From: Pseudomonas sp. 2FG
GTDB lineage: Bacteria > Pseudomonadota > Gammaproteobacteria > Pseudomonadales > Pseudomonadaceae
DNA length: 64,000 nucleotides
NCBI RefSeq assembly: GCF_005502935.1
Contig: NZ_SCMP01000009.1
Span: 124,001-188,000 of the forward strand
Direction of reading: 5' to 3'
The translations under genes and the position numbers were made by a program. How positions within the stretch are numbered: the first letter of the stretch is position 1; each line of letters begins with the position of its first letter. Positions 28,993 to 40,693 of this stretch are shown piece by piece. Below the pieces are notes generated by a model. The model saw only the letters and a list, made by a program, of their open reading frames with translations. It did no database searches and had not been told where the DNA came from.

Positions 28993-31263
28993 CTACGCCA
29001 GTTCAGCCGTGGTCTCGAAGTCGAAAGTCAGTTCGCCGTCCTTCACATCGATGTGCACGACACCGCCATGCTCAGCCAATTCGCCGAAGAGAATTTCCTC
29101 GGCTAGTGGACGCTTGATCTTATCCTGAATCAGGCGAGCCATTGGTCGAGCGCCCATCTGCGCATCATAGCCGCCAGCCGCCAGCCAACTGCGCGCCGCA
29201 TCACTGACCTCAAGCGTGACGTGCTTATCCTCCAGTTGCGCCTGCAACTCGGTGAGGAACTTGTCGACCACGCTCTTAATCACTTCGTGACTCAGGCGAC
29301 CAAACTGGATAATGGTGTCCAGGCGGTTACGGAACTCCGGCGAAAAACTCTTCTTGATCACCTCCATGGCATCCGTGGAGTGATCCTGATGAGTAAAACC
29401 AATAGAGGCTCGCGCCGCAGTTTCCGCACCAGCATTGGTGGTCATGATCACGATGACGTTGCGAAAATCCGCCTTGCGTCCGTTGTTGTCGGTGAGGGTG
29501 CCGTGATCCATCACTTGCAACAGCAAGTTAAAGACCTCCGGATGCGCCTTCTCGATCTCATCCAGGAGCAGCACGCAATGCGGCATCTTGGTGATGGCCT
29601 CGGTCAGCAAACCGCCCTGATCGAATCCGACATAGCCAGGCGGCGCACCGATCAGGCGCGACACCGTATGGCGCTCCATGTACTCGGACATGTCGAAACG
29701 CACCAACTCGATCCCCATCGCCTTGGCCAACTGCCGAGCAGCCTCTGTCTTGCCCACGCCCGTAGGACCGGCGAAGAGGAACGAACCCACCGGCTTGTCC
29801 GGTGACTTCAACCCCGCGCGGGACAACTTGATAGCCGTGGACAGCGAGTCGATCGCAGCATCCTGGCCGAACACCGTCAACTTGAGGTCGCGCTCCAGAT
29901 TACGCAGCAACTCCTTATCCGAGCTGGTGACATGCTTAGGTGGAATACGGGCGATTTTCGCGACTATATCCTCCACATGCGCCACTTCGATGCGTTTAAC
30001 CCGTCTCTCTAACGGCTGTAGACGCTGATAGGCGCCCGCCTCATCGATCACGTCGATAGCCTTGTCCGGCATATGGCGATCGTTGATATAGCGCGATGCC
30101 AGTTCAGCCGCGGCTCGCAGCGACTCATCGCTGTACTCGATGCTGTGATGCTGCTCAAAACGGGCCTTGAGACCACGGAGGATGCCAATGGTGTCTTCCA
30201 CCGACGGCTCGGTCACATCCACTTTCTGGAAGCGCCGCGCCAGCGCGCGGTCCTTCTCGAAGATTCCGCGAAACTCTTGGAACGTAGTCGAACCGATGCA
30301 ACGGATTTCCCCGGAAGACAACATCGGCTTGAGCAGATTGGACGCATCCATCACGCCGCCAGACGCCGCTCCAGCACCGATGATGGTGTGAATCTCATCG
30401 ATGAACAGAATCGCATGCGGCCGTTTGCGCAATTCGTTGAGCAAGGCCTTGAAACGCTTCTCGAAGTCACCGCGATACTTGGTGCCGGCCAATAAAGCGC
30501 CGAGATCAAGGGAATACACCACGCTGTCCGCCAACAGATCCGGCACTTGGTTGTCGACGATGCGCTTAGCCAGGCCTTCGGCGATGGCCGTCTTACCGAC
30601 ACCCGCCTCGCCCACCAACAGCGGATTATTCTTACGCCGCCGCGCGAGAATCTGCGCGACGCGCTCGACCTCCAGCTCACGCCCGACCAGAGGATCTATA
30701 CGGCCCAGGCGCGCCAGCTCATTCAGGTTGCTGGCGTAGGCATCCAGCGGATTGCTTGAGGAGGAAGACTCGCCACCCTCATCATCCTGCAATTCCTGAT
30801 CGCTTTCCGAATGGTCGGCATGCCCTGGAACTTTGGAGATACCGTGCGCGATGAAGTTGACCACATCGATACGGGCAACACTTTGCTGCTTGAGCAGGAA
30901 TACGGCCTGGCTCTCCTGCTCGCTAAAGATCGCCACCAATACATTGGCGCCGGTTACTTCGCGCTTGCCTGAACTCTGCACATGGAAAACCGCGCGCTGC
31001 AGTACGCGCTGAAAGCCCAGTGTTGGCTGAGTTTCGCGCTCCTCGTCATGCTGAGGAATCAATGGCGTGGTGGAGTCGATGAATTCCTGCAGATCATGCC
31101 GCAGCTTATCCAGGTTGGCGCCGCAAGCGCGCAGGACACTGGCAGCGGCTTCGTTGTCCAATAGCGCCAACAGAAGGTGCTCAACCGTCATGAACTCATG
31201 GCGCTTGGTACGGGCCTCCTTGAAGGCCAGATTGAGGGTGACTTCGAGCTCTCGATTTAACAT
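28993..31263 (-). CDS. clpA: ATP-dependent Clp protease ATPase subunit ClpA
   Basis: A 756-residue AAA+ unfoldase with an N-terminal Clp repeat domain (binding ClpS), D1 (Walker [14 protein letters not shown], Walker [15 protein letters not shown]) and D2 (Walker [14 protein letters not shown], Walker [16 protein letters not shown]). It threads substrates into ClpP, which is not in this window. It lies 29 bp after clpS on the same strand. Confidence 0.97.
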   Translation of the reverse strand: MLNRELEVTLNLAFKEARTKRHEFMTVEHLLLALLDNEAAASVLRACGANLDKLRHDLQEFIDSTTPLIPQHDEERETQPTLGFQRVLQRAVFHVQSSGKREVTGANVLVAIFSEQESQAVFLLKQQSVARIDVVNFIAHGISKVPGHADHSESDQELQDDEGGESSSSSNPLDAYASNLNELARLGRIDPLVGRELEVERVAQILARRRKNNPLLVGEAGVGKTAIAEGLAKRIVDNQVPDLLADSVVYSLDLGALLAGTKYRGDFEKRFKALLNELRKRPHAILFIDEIHTIIGAGAASGGVMDASNLLKPMLSSGEIRCIGSTTFQEFRGIFEKDRALARRFQKVDVTEPSVEDTIGILRGLKARFEQHHSIEYSDESLRAAAELASRYINDRHMPDKAIDVIDEAGAYQRLQPLERRVKRIEVAHVEDIVAKIARIPPKHVTSSDKELLRNLERDLKLTVFGQDAAIDSLSTAIKLSRAGLKSPDKPVGSFLFAGPTGVGKTEAARQLAKAMGIELVRFDMSEYMERHTVSRLIGAPPGYVGFDQGGLLTEAITKMPHCVLLLDEIEKAHPEVFNLLLQVMDHGTLTDNNGRKADFRNVIVIMTTNAGAETAARASIGFTHQDHSTDAMEVIKKSFSPEFRNRLDTIIQFGRLSHEVIKSVVDKFLTELQAQLEDKHVTLEVSDAARSWLAAGGYDAQMGARPMARLIQDKIKRPLAEEILFGELAEHGGVVHIDVKDGELTFDFETTAELA

Positions 31264-31292
31264 AGCTTCACCTCATACCCAAGCAGTCGGAA

Positions 31293-31655
31293 TTAACCGT
31301 CCTTCTCGATCTCACAGAGTAGTGGATGCTGGCTTTCTCTCGCGTATTGGTTGACCTGCATAGCCTTGGTCTCGGCGATATCGCGGGTAAACACTCCGCA
31401 CACTGCACGCCCCTCTGTGTGGACGGTCAGCATGATCTTGGTCGCCAGTTCCCGATTCAGGTTGAAAAACACCTCGAGCACTTCGACCACGAAATCCATT
31501 GGCGTGTAGTCATCGTTAAACAAAACCACCTTATACATAGGTGGCGCCTGCAGCGCCGGCTTGGCTTCCTGCACAGCCAAGCCAGTGGATTCATCCTCAT
31601 GTGATGCAGGATGATCCTGATTGAATGTTAGTCGAATCTGGCTACTTACACGCAT
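31293..31655 (-). CDS. clpS: ClpS adaptor protein
   Basis: A 120-residue adaptor that binds N-degron substrates and the ClpA N-domain. [16 protein letters not shown] carries the degron-binding Asn-Asp pair, and [20 protein letters not shown] the ClpA contact. The N-terminal tail of about 35 residues is flexible and acidic. It is divergent from cspD. Confidence 0.96.
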   Translation of the reverse strand: MRVSSQIRLTFNQDHPASHEDESTGLAVQEAKPALQAPPMYKVVLFNDDYTPMDFVVEVLEVFFNLNRELATKIMLTVHTEGRAVCGVFTRDIAETKAMQVNQYARESQHPLLCEIEKDG

Positions 31656-31737
31656 GCTGGTAATGAAAGGTTCGTAGTTGAATGACTGGGATGCTAGACA
31701 GATTTTGACCGACTTCTCAGGCGGTCACAGCATTGCC

Positions 31738-31866
31738 TTGACTATCAGCAAAACGGTGTTACAAACAGAAGATACCCATTATCGGGTATTTAGGGGTTCC
31801 GCGCCCTCGCCAAAATCGGTTGATTCGCGCGCGGAGTCGAAATGGATGATACCCCAGTGATGGGGT
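31738..31866 (+). promoter_or_regulatory. cspD promoter and structured leader
   Basis: TTGACT, 16 bp and TACAAA (31738-31765) make a plausible promoter. Two inverted repeats follow before the gene: ATACCC/GGGTAT (31772-31789) and ACCCC/GGGGT (31851-31866), the latter about 20 nt upstream of the start. Leader structure in a cold-shock-type gene may affect translation; this is inferred. Confidence 0.4.
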
Positions 31867-31887
31867 TCTTTGCAGAGGGATATCAGC

Positions 31888-32151
31888 ATGCTTAGCGGTA
31901 AGGTCAAGTGGTTCAACAACGCCAAGGGCTATGGATTTATCCTGGCTGACGGCCGAGATGAGGACCTGTTCGCCCACTACTCGGCTATCCAGATGGACGG
32001 CTATAAGACGCTTAAAGCTGGCCAACCGGTAAGCTTCGATATTATTCAGGGCCCCAAGGGGCTACACGCCGTCAATATCTGTTCGATCTCGCTATCGACT
32101 GAAATCCCTACCGCTGTCAGCCAGTCACAAGGCACCACGACTGAAGCCTGA
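31888..32151 (+). CDS. cspD: Cold-shock-domain protein CspD
   Basis: An 87-residue single-stranded nucleic-acid-binding protein. RNP1 (KGYGFIL) and RNP2 (DLFAHYSAI) are present; the extra C-terminal 20 residues are rich in Ser and Thr. In E. coli CspD is not cold-induced but is made in stationary phase and slows replication. GAGGGA lies about 8 nt before the ATG. Divergent from clpS, as in other gammaproteobacteria. Confidence 0.93.
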   Translation: MLSGKVKWFNNAKGYGFILADGRDEDLFAHYSAIQMDGYKTLKAGQPVSFDIIQGPKGLHAVNICSISLSTEIPTAVSQSQGTTTEA

Positions 32152-32174
32152 CCTCAGGTAGAGCTCAAAAACAT

Positions 32175-32205
32175 AAAAAAGGCCGGTCAAATGACCGGCC
32201 TTTTT
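32175..32205. terminator. Bidirectional terminator between cspD and icd
   Basis: GGCCGGTCA/TGACCGGCC-type stem with an AAT loop, A-run on one side and T-run on the other. Confidence 0.88.
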
Positions 32206-32222
32206 CGTTGCCGCTAATCAGC

Positions 32223-33479
32223 TCACATGTGAGAGATCATGGCATCGCCGAACTGCGAGCAAGACTGCAGCTTGGCGCCTTCCATCAAACGCTCGAAGTC
32301 GTAAGTCACGGTCTTGGCCGAGATCGCGCCATTGACGCCCTTGATGATCAGGTCGGCAGCTTCGAGCCAACCCATGTGGCGCAGCATCATTTCCGCGGAA
32401 AGGATCAGCGAACCCGGGTTCACCTGGTCTTTGCCTGCGTACTTCGGTGCGGTGCCGTGGGTGGCTTCGAACATCGCGATATTGTCGGACAGGTTGGCAC
32501 CCGGAGCGATGCCGATACCGCCCACTTCGGCCGCCAGAGCGTCGGAGAGGTAGTCACCGTTGAGGTTCAGGGTAGCGATCACATCGTATTCAGCCGGACG
32601 CAGCAGAATCTGCTGCAGCATGGCGTCGGCGATGGCGTCCTTGACTACGATGTTCTTGCCGGTGTTCGGGTTCTTGAACTGCATCCAAGGTCCGCCATCC
32701 AGCAACTCCGCGCCAAATTCGTTCTTGGCGATTTCGTAGCCCCAATCCTTGAAGGCACCTTCGGTGAACTTCATGATGTTGCCTTTGTGCACGATGGTCA
32801 GCGAGTCGCGATTGTTATCGACCACATACTGCAGCGCCTTGCGGACCAGACGCTGGGTGCCCTGTTTGGACACCGGCTTGATGCCGATACCGCAATCCGT
32901 ATCGAAGCGGATCTTCTTGACGCCCATTTCCTCCTTGAGGAACTTGATGACCTTTTCCGCTTCCGGCGAACCGGCTTTCCACTCGATGCCGGCGTAAATA
33001 TCTTCAGAGTTCTCGCGGAAGATGGTCATGTCGACGTCTTGCGGCTTCTTGACCGGGCTGGGCACGCCGGTGAACCAACGCACCGGGCGCAGGCAAACGT
33101 ACAGGTCGAGTTCTTGGCGCAGAGCCACGTTCAACGAACGAATACCACCGCCAACAGGCGTGGTCAGCGGGCCCTTGATGGACACCACGTAATCGCGGAC
33201 GGCCTCCAGAGTTTCCTTTGGCAACCAAGTGTCTTGATCGTAAACCTGGGTAGCCTTCTCGCCGGCGTAGACTTCCATCCAGGAGATCTTGCGCTTGCCG
33301 CCGTAAGCCTTGCTCACTGCAGCATCTACCACTTTGATCATGACTGGGCTGATATCAACGCCAATGCCGTCACCCTCGATGTAAGGGATGATCGGATTGT
33401 TCGGTACGTTCAGGGACATATCGGCATTTACGGTGATTTTGTCACCGGTTGCTGGCACCTGGATCTTTTGGTATCCCAT
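32223..33479 (-). CDS. icd: Isocitrate dehydrogenase (NADP), dimeric
   Basis: A 418-residue TCA-cycle enzyme turning isocitrate into 2-oxoglutarate with NADP. The substrate loop RSLNVALRQ contains S115, equivalent to the Ser that AceK phosphorylates in E. coli to divert flux to the glyoxylate shunt. Other family segments: [30 protein letters not shown] and [14 protein letters not shown]. Two TGTAGT-type palindromes lie upstream. I recall a second, monomeric idh gene beside icd in P. aeruginosa; it is absent here. Confidence 0.97.
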   Translation of the reverse strand: MGYQKIQVPATGDKITVNADMSLNVPNNPIIPYIEGDGIGVDISPVMIKVVDAAVSKAYGGKRKISWMEVYAGEKATQVYDQDTWLPKETLEAVRDYVVSIKGPLTTPVGGGIRSLNVALRQELDLYVCLRPVRWFTGVPSPVKKPQDVDMTIFRENSEDIYAGIEWKAGSPEAEKVIKFLKEEMGVKKIRFDTDCGIGIKPVSKQGTQRLVRKALQYVVDNNRDSLTIVHKGNIMKFTEGAFKDWGYEIAKNEFGAELLDGGPWMQFKNPNTGKNIVVKDAIADAMLQQILLRPAEYDVIATLNLNGDYLSDALAAEVGGIGIAPGANLSDNIAMFEATHGTAPKYAGKDQVNPGSLILSAEMMLRHMGWLEAADLIIKGVNGAISAKTVTYDFERLMEGAKLQSCSQFGDAMISHM

Positions 33480-33571
33480 GCTGGACTCCGTTGCTCTCGT
33501 GGTCTGACATCCCGCCGCGCGGATGGCGCGCCGGATCGATCTTTATGGGTCTCGGAAAGGCGGGCCATTCT

Positions 33572-33586
33572 TGTAGTTTTTCTACA
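33572..33586. promoter_or_regulatory. TGTAGT-type palindrome 1, icd upstream
   Basis: TGTAGTTTTTCTACA, two 6-bp arms with one mismatch and a 3-bp spacer, about 95 bp before the icd start. See 33665 for a second copy. Confidence 0.5.
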
Positions 33587-33664
33587 GAAAGTCACGCACT
33601 TTTCCATATTCTGGCGGAGTGAATACCCACCACAGGCCGCATCAAACCGGCCCTCAGTGCAGTC

Positions 33665-33681
33665 TTGTAGTCAAACTACAA
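33665..33681. promoter_or_regulatory. TGTAGT-type palindrome 2, icd/NUDIX intergenic
   Basis: TTGTAGTCAAACTACAA is a perfect 7-3-7 palindrome, centred 94 bp from the first copy (nine helical turns). The half-site TGTAGT/ACTACA is the one I recall for RccR, an RpiR-type regulator of pyruvate and glyoxylate-shunt genes in Pseudomonas. The same half-sites lie upstream of aceA at 41541. Assignment to RccR is from memory. Confidence 0.55.
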
Positions 33682-33806
33682 AAACGCTACACAAGCCCTT
33701 CGCGAAGGGCGCAATTCATCCTAGCAGCTCAGCCCTGGATTGCCTTTTTCTCGCCGTTCGCCAGCGCTCTCGTTAACATTGCACACCGTTTTTTTAGGAG
33801 CTTCGC

Positions 33807-34253
33807 ATGCGCTTCACCCCCCACGTCACTGTCGCGACAGTGGTCGAAGATCAAGGGCGCTTTCTGCTGGTAGAGGAAATGGCCAACGGCCGCGCTGTAT
33901 TTAATCAGCCTGCCGGCCACTTGGAAGCCGACGAAAGTCTGATGCAGGCGGCCCTGCGCGAAACCCTCGAAGAAACCGGTTGGGACATAGAGCTGACGGC
34001 GGTGACCGGCATCTACCTGTACACCGCCCCGAGCAATGGCGTGACCTACCAGCGCATTTGCTTCGCCGGGCGGCCGCTGCAGCAGCACCCCGAGCATCCG
34101 CTGGATGACGGCATCATCGGCCCACGCTGGCTGACCCGTGCAGAACTCGCCGCCCAGCCGGAGCGCTGGCGCAGCGAGCTGGTGTTGCGCTGTATCGACG
34201 ACTACCTGACTGGCGAATGCTTCCCGCTCACGCTGCTGCGCGGTTCGGCTTAG
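33807..34253 (+). CDS. NUDIX hydrolase (NudJ-like)
   Basis: A 148-residue NUDIX protein. The Nudix box is clear: GHLEADESLMQAALRETLEETG. Relatives of NudJ hydrolyse thiamin and nucleoside pyrophosphates. It stands just before mnmA, with 64 bp between, as usual in Pseudomonas. AGGAG precedes the ATG. Confidence 0.93.
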   Translation: MRFTPHVTVATVVEDQGRFLLVEEMANGRAVFNQPAGHLEADESLMQAALRETLEETGWDIELTAVTGIYLYTAPSNGVTYQRICFAGRPLQQHPEHPLDDGIIGPRWLTRAELAAQPERWRSELVLRCIDDYLTGECFPLTLLRGSA

Positions 34254-34317
34254 ATCGCCGCTTGACGACCTCGCCTGATAGAATTGCGTTTTCTCGAAGT
34301 CACTCGTCTAAATCCCT

Positions 34318-35436
34318 ATGCGTGATTCAACTCAAAAGCGCGTGATCGTCGGCATGTCCGGCGGCGTCGACTCTTCCGTTTCCGCCCTTCTGCTCCTGGA
34401 GCAGGGTTATCAGGTGGAAGGCCTGTTCATGAAGAACTGGGAAGAGGACGACGGCACCGACTACTGCACCGCCATGGACGATATGGCCGACGCCCAGGCC
34501 GTCTGCGACAAGATTGGTATCAAGCTGCACACCGCCAACTTCGCCGCCGAATACTGGGACAATGTGTTCGAACACTTCCTCGCCGAATACAAGGCCGGAC
34601 GCACGCCGAACCCGGACATCCTGTGTAACCGCGAGATCAAGTTCAAGGCCTTCCTCGATTACGCCCTGATACTCGGCGCCGACCTGATCGCCACCGGTCA
34701 CTATGTGCGCCGCCGCGATATCGACGGCCGTACCGAACTGCTCAAAGGACTCGACCCGAACAAGGACCAAAGTTACTTCCTGCACGCGGTCGGTGGCGAG
34801 CAGCTCGCCAAGACCCTGTTCCCAGTCGGCGAGCTGGAGAAGCCCGCAGTCCGCGCCATCGCCGAGAAGCACGAGTTGGCCACCGCGAAGAAGAAGGACT
34901 CCACCGGCATCTGCTTTATCGGTGAGCGCCGCTTCAGCGACTTCCTCAAGCAATACCTACCGGCCCAGCCCGGCAACATCGAGACCACCGAAGGCGAAGT
35001 CATCGGTCGCCACCACGGCTTGATGTACCACACCATAGGCCAGCGCCAGGGCCTCGGCATCGGCGGCCTCAAGGACGCCGGCGAAGAGCCCTGGTATGTG
35101 CTGATCAAGGATCTCGAGCGTAACGTGCTGATCGTCGGTCAAGGCAACGAGCATCCGTGGCTGTTCTCCAGCGCGCTGCTGTGTTCGGAAATCTACTGGG
35201 TCAACCCCCTCGACTTGAGCAACCCCCGCCAGCTGACGGCCAAGGTGCGCTACAGGCAAGGCGATCAGGCCTGTACGCTGGAAAGAACCGCGAACGGCTA
35301 TCGCGCCGTATTTGCCATGCCCCAACGCGCCGTTACACCCGGTCAGTCCGTGGTGTTCTACGACGGCGAAATCTGCCTCGGTGGCGGCGTGATCGAAACC
35401 GCCGAGCCCTGGAGCAGTAAGGATAAGCGCGCATGA
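34318..35436 (+). CDS. mnmA: tRNA-specific 2-thiouridylase MnmA
   Basis: A 372-residue enzyme that activates U34 of tRNA-Lys, -Glu and -Gln with ATP and adds sulfur delivered by TusE. PP-loop motif GMSGGVDSS at 12-20, nucleophile Cys near 103 ([12 protein letters not shown]) and the second catalytic Cys near 199 ([12 protein letters not shown]). It overlaps hflD by 4 bp. Its sulfur-relay partners tusDCBE are at 15968-17352. Confidence 0.97.
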   Translation: MRDSTQKRVIVGMSGGVDSSVSALLLLEQGYQVEGLFMKNWEEDDGTDYCTAMDDMADAQAVCDKIGIKLHTANFAAEYWDNVFEHFLAEYKAGRTPNPDILCNREIKFKAFLDYALILGADLIATGHYVRRRDIDGRTELLKGLDPNKDQSYFLHAVGGEQLAKTLFPVGELEKPAVRAIAEKHELATAKKKDSTGICFIGERRFSDFLKQYLPAQPGNIETTEGEVIGRHHGLMYHTIGQRQGLGIGGLKDAGEEPWYVLIKDLERNVLIVGQGNEHPWLFSSALLCSEIYWVNPLDLSNPRQLTAKVRYRQGDQACTLERTANGYRAVFAMPQRAVTPGQSVVFYDGEICLGGGVIETAEPWSSKDKRA

Positions 35437-36053
35437 CGCCGACACAGGAACAACTGGTCGCCCTCGGCGGCGTGTTCGAAGCCGCCTTTCTGGTGGACCA
35501 GATTGCTCGCACCGGCCAGATCAGCGAGGCCTCGCTCGGCTGCATGCTGGGCAGCCTGATGGTGCGCGACCCAAAGGACACCCTGGAGGTCTATGGTGGC
35601 GACGATCTCAACCTGCGTAATGGCTACCGCGCACTGATCAGCGCCCTGGAGCGTGACCCCGCCAGCCTGCAGCGCGGACCACTGCGTTACGCCCTGGCAA
35701 TGCTCGGCCTCGAGCGACAATTAGCCAAGCGCGATGACCTGCTACAGATTATCGGCAGCCGTCTCGATCAGATCCAACAACAGGTGCAGCATTTCGGCCT
35801 GGTGCACGAGAACGTCATCGCCGCTAGCGGCGGCCTCTACCAAGACACATTAAGCACCTTCCGTCAGCGCATTCAGGTACATGGCGACATGCGCAACCTG
35901 CAACAACCAAGCAACGCCTCGAAAATTCGCGCGTTGCTGCTCGCCGGCATCCGCTCCGCACGCCTGTGGCGCCAGCTCGGTGGTCATCGCTGGCAGCTGG
36001 TTTTCAGCCGACGCAAGCTACTCAAAGACCTCTATCCACTGCTGCGCGGCTGA
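35433..36053 (+). CDS. hflD: High-frequency lysogenization protein HflD
   Basis: A 206-residue helical, membrane-associated protein (YcfC). In E. coli it affects the lambda lysis-lysogeny choice by binding CII; its cellular function is unclear. Family features: [19 protein letters not shown] at the N-terminus and [20 protein letters not shown] near the end. Coupled to mnmA. Confidence 0.94.
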   Translation: MTPTQEQLVALGGVFEAAFLVDQIARTGQISEASLGCMLGSLMVRDPKDTLEVYGGDDLNLRNGYRALISALERDPASLQRGPLRYALAMLGLERQLAKRDDLLQIIGSRLDQIQQQVQHFGLVHENVIAASGGLYQDTLSTFRQRIQVHGDMRNLQQPSNASKIRALLLAGIRSARLWRQLGGHRWQLVFSRRKLLKDLYPLLRG

Positions 36054-36056
36054 CGC

Positions 36057-36926
36057 ATGGCCAGCCCAATCGCCGGCCGCGCGGTCAAGCCCGCACAGGG
36101 CGCTGCGCTACTGGCGCTGTCGGCGTTGCTGTTTTCCTTGATGGGCGTCGGCATCCGTGAAGTCTCCAGCAGCGTCAACAACGAGTCAGTGGTGTTCTTC
36201 CGCAACCTGATCGGCGTGCTGTTCTTCCTGCCGCTGATCCTGTTTCGCGGAATTCGCCCACTGAAGACCCAACGCCTGAAGTCGCATCTGTGGCGCACCG
36301 GCTACGGCCTCGCGGCGATGTACTGCTTCTTCTATGCCATCGCCCATCTACCGTTGGCAGACGCCATGCTCTTCACCTACTCGGCCCCGGTATTTACCCC
36401 GTTGATCGCCTGGTGGTGGCTGAAAGAACCGTTAACCAAGCGCATGCTACTGACCACCGGCATCGGTTTGCTCGGCGTCCTGCTGGTGGCAAAACCTTCC
36501 GCAGCGCTGCTCGACAGCCAGGCGCTGATCGGTATCGCCGCAAGCATTCTGGCCGCGCTCGCTTTTGTCTCGATCCGCGAGATGAGCGACACCGAACCCG
36601 CCTTTCGCATCGTGTTCTACTTTTCGTTGTTCAGCGCCCTGATCTCCGCACTTCCGCTGACCTGGTCCTGGCAACCCTTGCAGCCCCATGACCTATGGCT
36701 GCTGCTGATCATCGGGCTACTCGCCACCACCAGCCAGATCATCATGTCGAAAGCCTACGGCCTGGCGCCACCAGGCCTGATTGGACCCTTTGCCTACCTG
36801 GCCATCGTCTTCGCCGGAATCATCGCCTGGCTACGCTGGGGCGAAACGCCGGATCTGACCTCGTTGCTCGGCGCCAGCCTGATTTTTACCGCTAGCCTGC
36901 TAGCGCTCCCTCGACGACGCGCCTGA
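36057..36926 (+). CDS. EamA-family (DMT) transporter
   Basis: A 289-residue protein with ten hydrophobic segments in two EamA repeats (about residues 15-145 and 155-285). The segment ADAMLFTYSAPVFTPLIAW is typical of drug/metabolite transporters. The substrate cannot be told. It starts 3 bp after hflD, so it is probably co-transcribed with mnmA-hflD. Confidence 0.88.
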   Translation: MASPIAGRAVKPAQGAALLALSALLFSLMGVGIREVSSSVNNESVVFFRNLIGVLFFLPLILFRGIRPLKTQRLKSHLWRTGYGLAAMYCFFYAIAHLPLADAMLFTYSAPVFTPLIAWWWLKEPLTKRMLLTTGIGLLGVLLVAKPSAALLDSQALIGIAASILAALAFVSIREMSDTEPAFRIVFYFSLFSALISALPLTWSWQPLQPHDLWLLLIIGLLATTSQIIMSKAYGLAPPGLIGPFAYLAIVFAGIIAWLRWGETPDLTSLLGASLIFTASLLALPRRRA

Positions 36927-36932
36927 CGCTGA

Positions 36933-38381
<1,449 letters not shown>

Positions 38382-38400
38382 CCGCTACCGCCCTTGTGCA

Positions 38401-38425
38401 CGCCCGGCTGTGCCGGGCGTTTTTA
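38401..38425 (+). terminator. Terminator of purB
   Basis: CGCCCGGC/GCCGGGCG stem with TGT loop, followed by TTTTTATTT. Confidence 0.88.
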
Positions 38426-38459
38426 TTTAAGGGCTTAGATCTATTTCAAGGGCTTAGAC

Positions 38460-39626
38460 ATGAATCCTGATATTCCTCTTCAACTTCTAGGTGGCATCAC
38501 CGCGCGCGAGTTCCTGCGCGACTACTGGCAGAAGAAGCCGCTGCTGATTCGCCAAGCGCTGCCGGACTTTGAAAGCCCGATTTCCGCAGACGAGCTGGCC
38601 GGCCTGTCCCTGGAGGAGGAAGTCGAATCGCGCCTGGTCATCGAACACGGCGAGCGCCCCTGGGAGTTGCGTCGCGGCCCCTTCAACGAAGACGACTTCA
38701 AGACCCTGCCCGAGCGCGACTGGACCCTGCTGGTGCAAGCGGTCGACCAGTTTGTGCCGGACGTTGCCGAGTTGCTGCAGCATTTTCGCTTTCTGCCGAG
38801 CTGGCGCATCGACGATGTGATGATCAGCTTCGCCACGCCCGGCGGCGGCGTCGGCCCGCATTTCGACAACTACGACGTATTTCTGCTTCAGGGCCAAGGA
38901 CAACGGCGCTGGAAAATCGGCCAGATGTGCGATGCCGACAGTCCGCTGCTGGCGCACGCCGATCTGCGCATCCTGGCCAACTTTGAACAGACCGACGAAT
39001 GGGTGTTGGAGCCCGGCGACATGCTCTATCTGCCGCCACGTTTGGCTCACTACGGCACTGCCGAGGACGACTGCATGACTTACTCCGTGGGCTTCCGCGC
39101 ACCTAGCGCCGCCGAAGTACTGACCCATTTCACCGATTTCCTCGGCCAGTTCTTGCCCGATGAAGAACGCTACAGCGATGCCGGCGCCGCGCCGACCAGC
39201 GACCCACACCAGATTCAACGCGACTCGCTGGATCGCCTGAAGGCCCTGCTCGCCGAACACATGGGCGATGAGCGCCTGCTGATGACCTGGTTTGGCCAGT
39301 TCATGACCGAACCGCGCTATCCCGAGCTGGTCGCCGGCACTGAGCTGAGCGAAGAAGAACTGCTCGGCAGCCTGGAAGATGGCGCCGTCCTGGTGCGCAA
39401 CCCCAGCGCTCGCTTGGCCTGGTCCGAAGTGGGTGAGGACCTGGTGCTGTTCGCCAGCGGCCAGAGCCGCCTCTTGTCGGCCAGCCTGCGAGAGCTGCTC
39501 AAGCTGATCTGCGCCGCCGAAGCCTTGCATATCGACAACCTCGGGCAATGGCTGGCCGACGACGAGGGGCGTAATCTGTTGGTGGAATTAGTCAAACAAG
39601 GAAGTCTGGAGTTTGCCGATGAGTAG
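38460..39626 (+). CDS. roxA: Ribosomal oxygenase RoxA (50S L16 arginine 3-hydroxylase)
   Basis: A 388-residue JmjC/cupin Fe(II)/2-oxoglutarate dioxygenase (YcfD). It hydroxylates an Arg of ribosomal protein L16. The iron triad is visible: H-x-D in GVGPHFDNYDVFLLQ and the distal His in LPPRLAHYGT. A C-terminal winged-helix part follows. It overlaps the next gene by 8 bp. Confidence 0.94.
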   Translation: MNPDIPLQLLGGITAREFLRDYWQKKPLLIRQALPDFESPISADELAGLSLEEEVESRLVIEHGERPWELRRGPFNEDDFKTLPERDWTLLVQAVDQFVPDVAELLQHFRFLPSWRIDDVMISFATPGGGVGPHFDNYDVFLLQGQGQRRWKIGQMCDADSPLLAHADLRILANFEQTDEWVLEPGDMLYLPPRLAHYGTAEDDCMTYSVGFRAPSAAEVLTHFTDFLGQFLPDEERYSDAGAAPTSDPHQIQRDSLDRLKALLAEHMGDERLLMTWFGQFMTEPRYPELVAGTELSEEELLGSLEDGAVLVRNPSARLAWSEVGEDLVLFASGQSRLLSASLRELLKLICAAEALHIDNLGQWLADDEGRNLLVELVKQGSLEFADE

Positions 39627-40047
39627 TCAAATCCACGTGCGGGTTGCCAACTGGCAGAAGGACAATGCCGATCTGCGCCGCATCCGTGAAACGGTGTTTA
39701 TCGCCGAACAAGCCGTACCACCGGAGCTCGAGTGGGATGCCGAAGATGCCAGCGCCGTACACTTTCTGGCGCTGGATGGCGACTATGCCATAGGCGCGGC
39801 GCGCCTGCTGCCGGACGGCCACATCGGCCGAGTCTCGGTCCTGAAAGACTGGCGCGGCTTGAAGGTTGGCGATGCATTGATGAATGCCGTGATTGCCGAG
39901 GCCGAACGCCGCGGCCTGAAACAGCAAATGCTCAGTGCCCAAGTGCACGCCTCACCCTTCTATGAGCGTCTAGGCTTTGCCATTGTCAGTGGCGAATTTC
40001 TCGACGCCGGCATTCCCCATGTGGACATGGTGCGCCACAGCAGCTGA
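39619..40047 (+). CDS. GNAT-family N-acetyltransferase
   Basis: A 142-residue ElaA/YjcF-like acetyltransferase. The acetyl-CoA loop is R-V-S-V-L-K-D-W-R-G-L-K-V-G, and HASPFYERLGF forms the C-terminal motif. The start is the ATG at 39619, inside the end of roxA. Substrate unknown. Confidence 0.9.
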   Translation: MSSQIHVRVANWQKDNADLRRIRETVFIAEQAVPPELEWDAEDASAVHFLALDGDYAIGAARLLPDGHIGRVSVLKDWRGLKVGDALMNAVIAEAERRGLKQQMLSAQVHASPFYERLGFAIVSGEFLDAGIPHVDMVRHSS

Positions 40048-40054
40048 GGTCACG

Positions 40055-40693
40055 ATGAACGACGAAAACGCCCCGTCACCTGAAAACGACGCCGAACCAG
40101 CAGAGCTGCCGGCCATCGAGTTCCAGTCAGCGGGGCGTTTTACTGTGCATAACCCGCAAGCGGCGTCGCCTGAGGCCGAGCGCTGGGAGCCCGCCCCCTT
40201 CATCCTCGGCAGCCACCAGTCACTGGAACGCTTTAGCCAGCCGACAGAAGCCCGCGCCCATGCCCTGGCGCTATTTCAACAGGCCCAGCGCAGCCTGTGC
40301 CTCTACAGTGCCGATCTCGAGCCCTGGCTCTACCACCACAGCAGCGTGCAGGAAGCCTGCGCACACTTTCTCCTCGCGCACCCGAAAAACCGTCTGCGCA
40401 TCCTTTTGCGCGATTCCACTCGCGCCGTGAAAGAAGGCCACCGCTTGCTGCAACTTGCCCGCCGGCTACCCAGCAGCCTGCAGATCCGCAAGCTGCACCC
40501 GGGCCACCCAAGCGAAGAGATCGCCTTCCTGCTGGCTGACGGCAACGGCCTGCTACTGCTCCCAGAACTCGGCCAATACGCCGGCTACGCGCTCTACCAT
40601 GACCCCGCTCGCGTCCGCCTGCGCCAAACGCAATTCGACCAAGCCTGGGACACCAGCGTCACCGACCCCGATCTACAGAGCTTTCTGCTATGA
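40055..40693 (+). CDS. Conserved hypothetical protein (DUF7931-like)
   Basis: A 212-residue protein. The first 50 residues are acidic and unstructured; the rest looks like a phospholipase-D-type half-domain without the HKD motif (SLCLYSADLEPWLYHH, LRILLRDSTRAVKEGHRLLQL). In related genomes the gene follows a GNAT gene. Function unknown. It starts 7 bp after the acetyltransferase and overlaps the next gene by 4 bp. Confidence 0.85.
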   Translation: MNDENAPSPENDAEPAELPAIEFQSAGRFTVHNPQAASPEAERWEPAPFILGSHQSLERFSQPTEARAHALALFQQAQRSLCLYSADLEPWLYHHSSVQEACAHFLLAHPKNRLRILLRDSTRAVKEGHRLLQLARRLPSSLQIRKLHPGHPSEEIAFLLADGNGLLLLPELGQYAGYALYHDPARVRLRQTQFDQAWDTSVTDPDLQSFLL

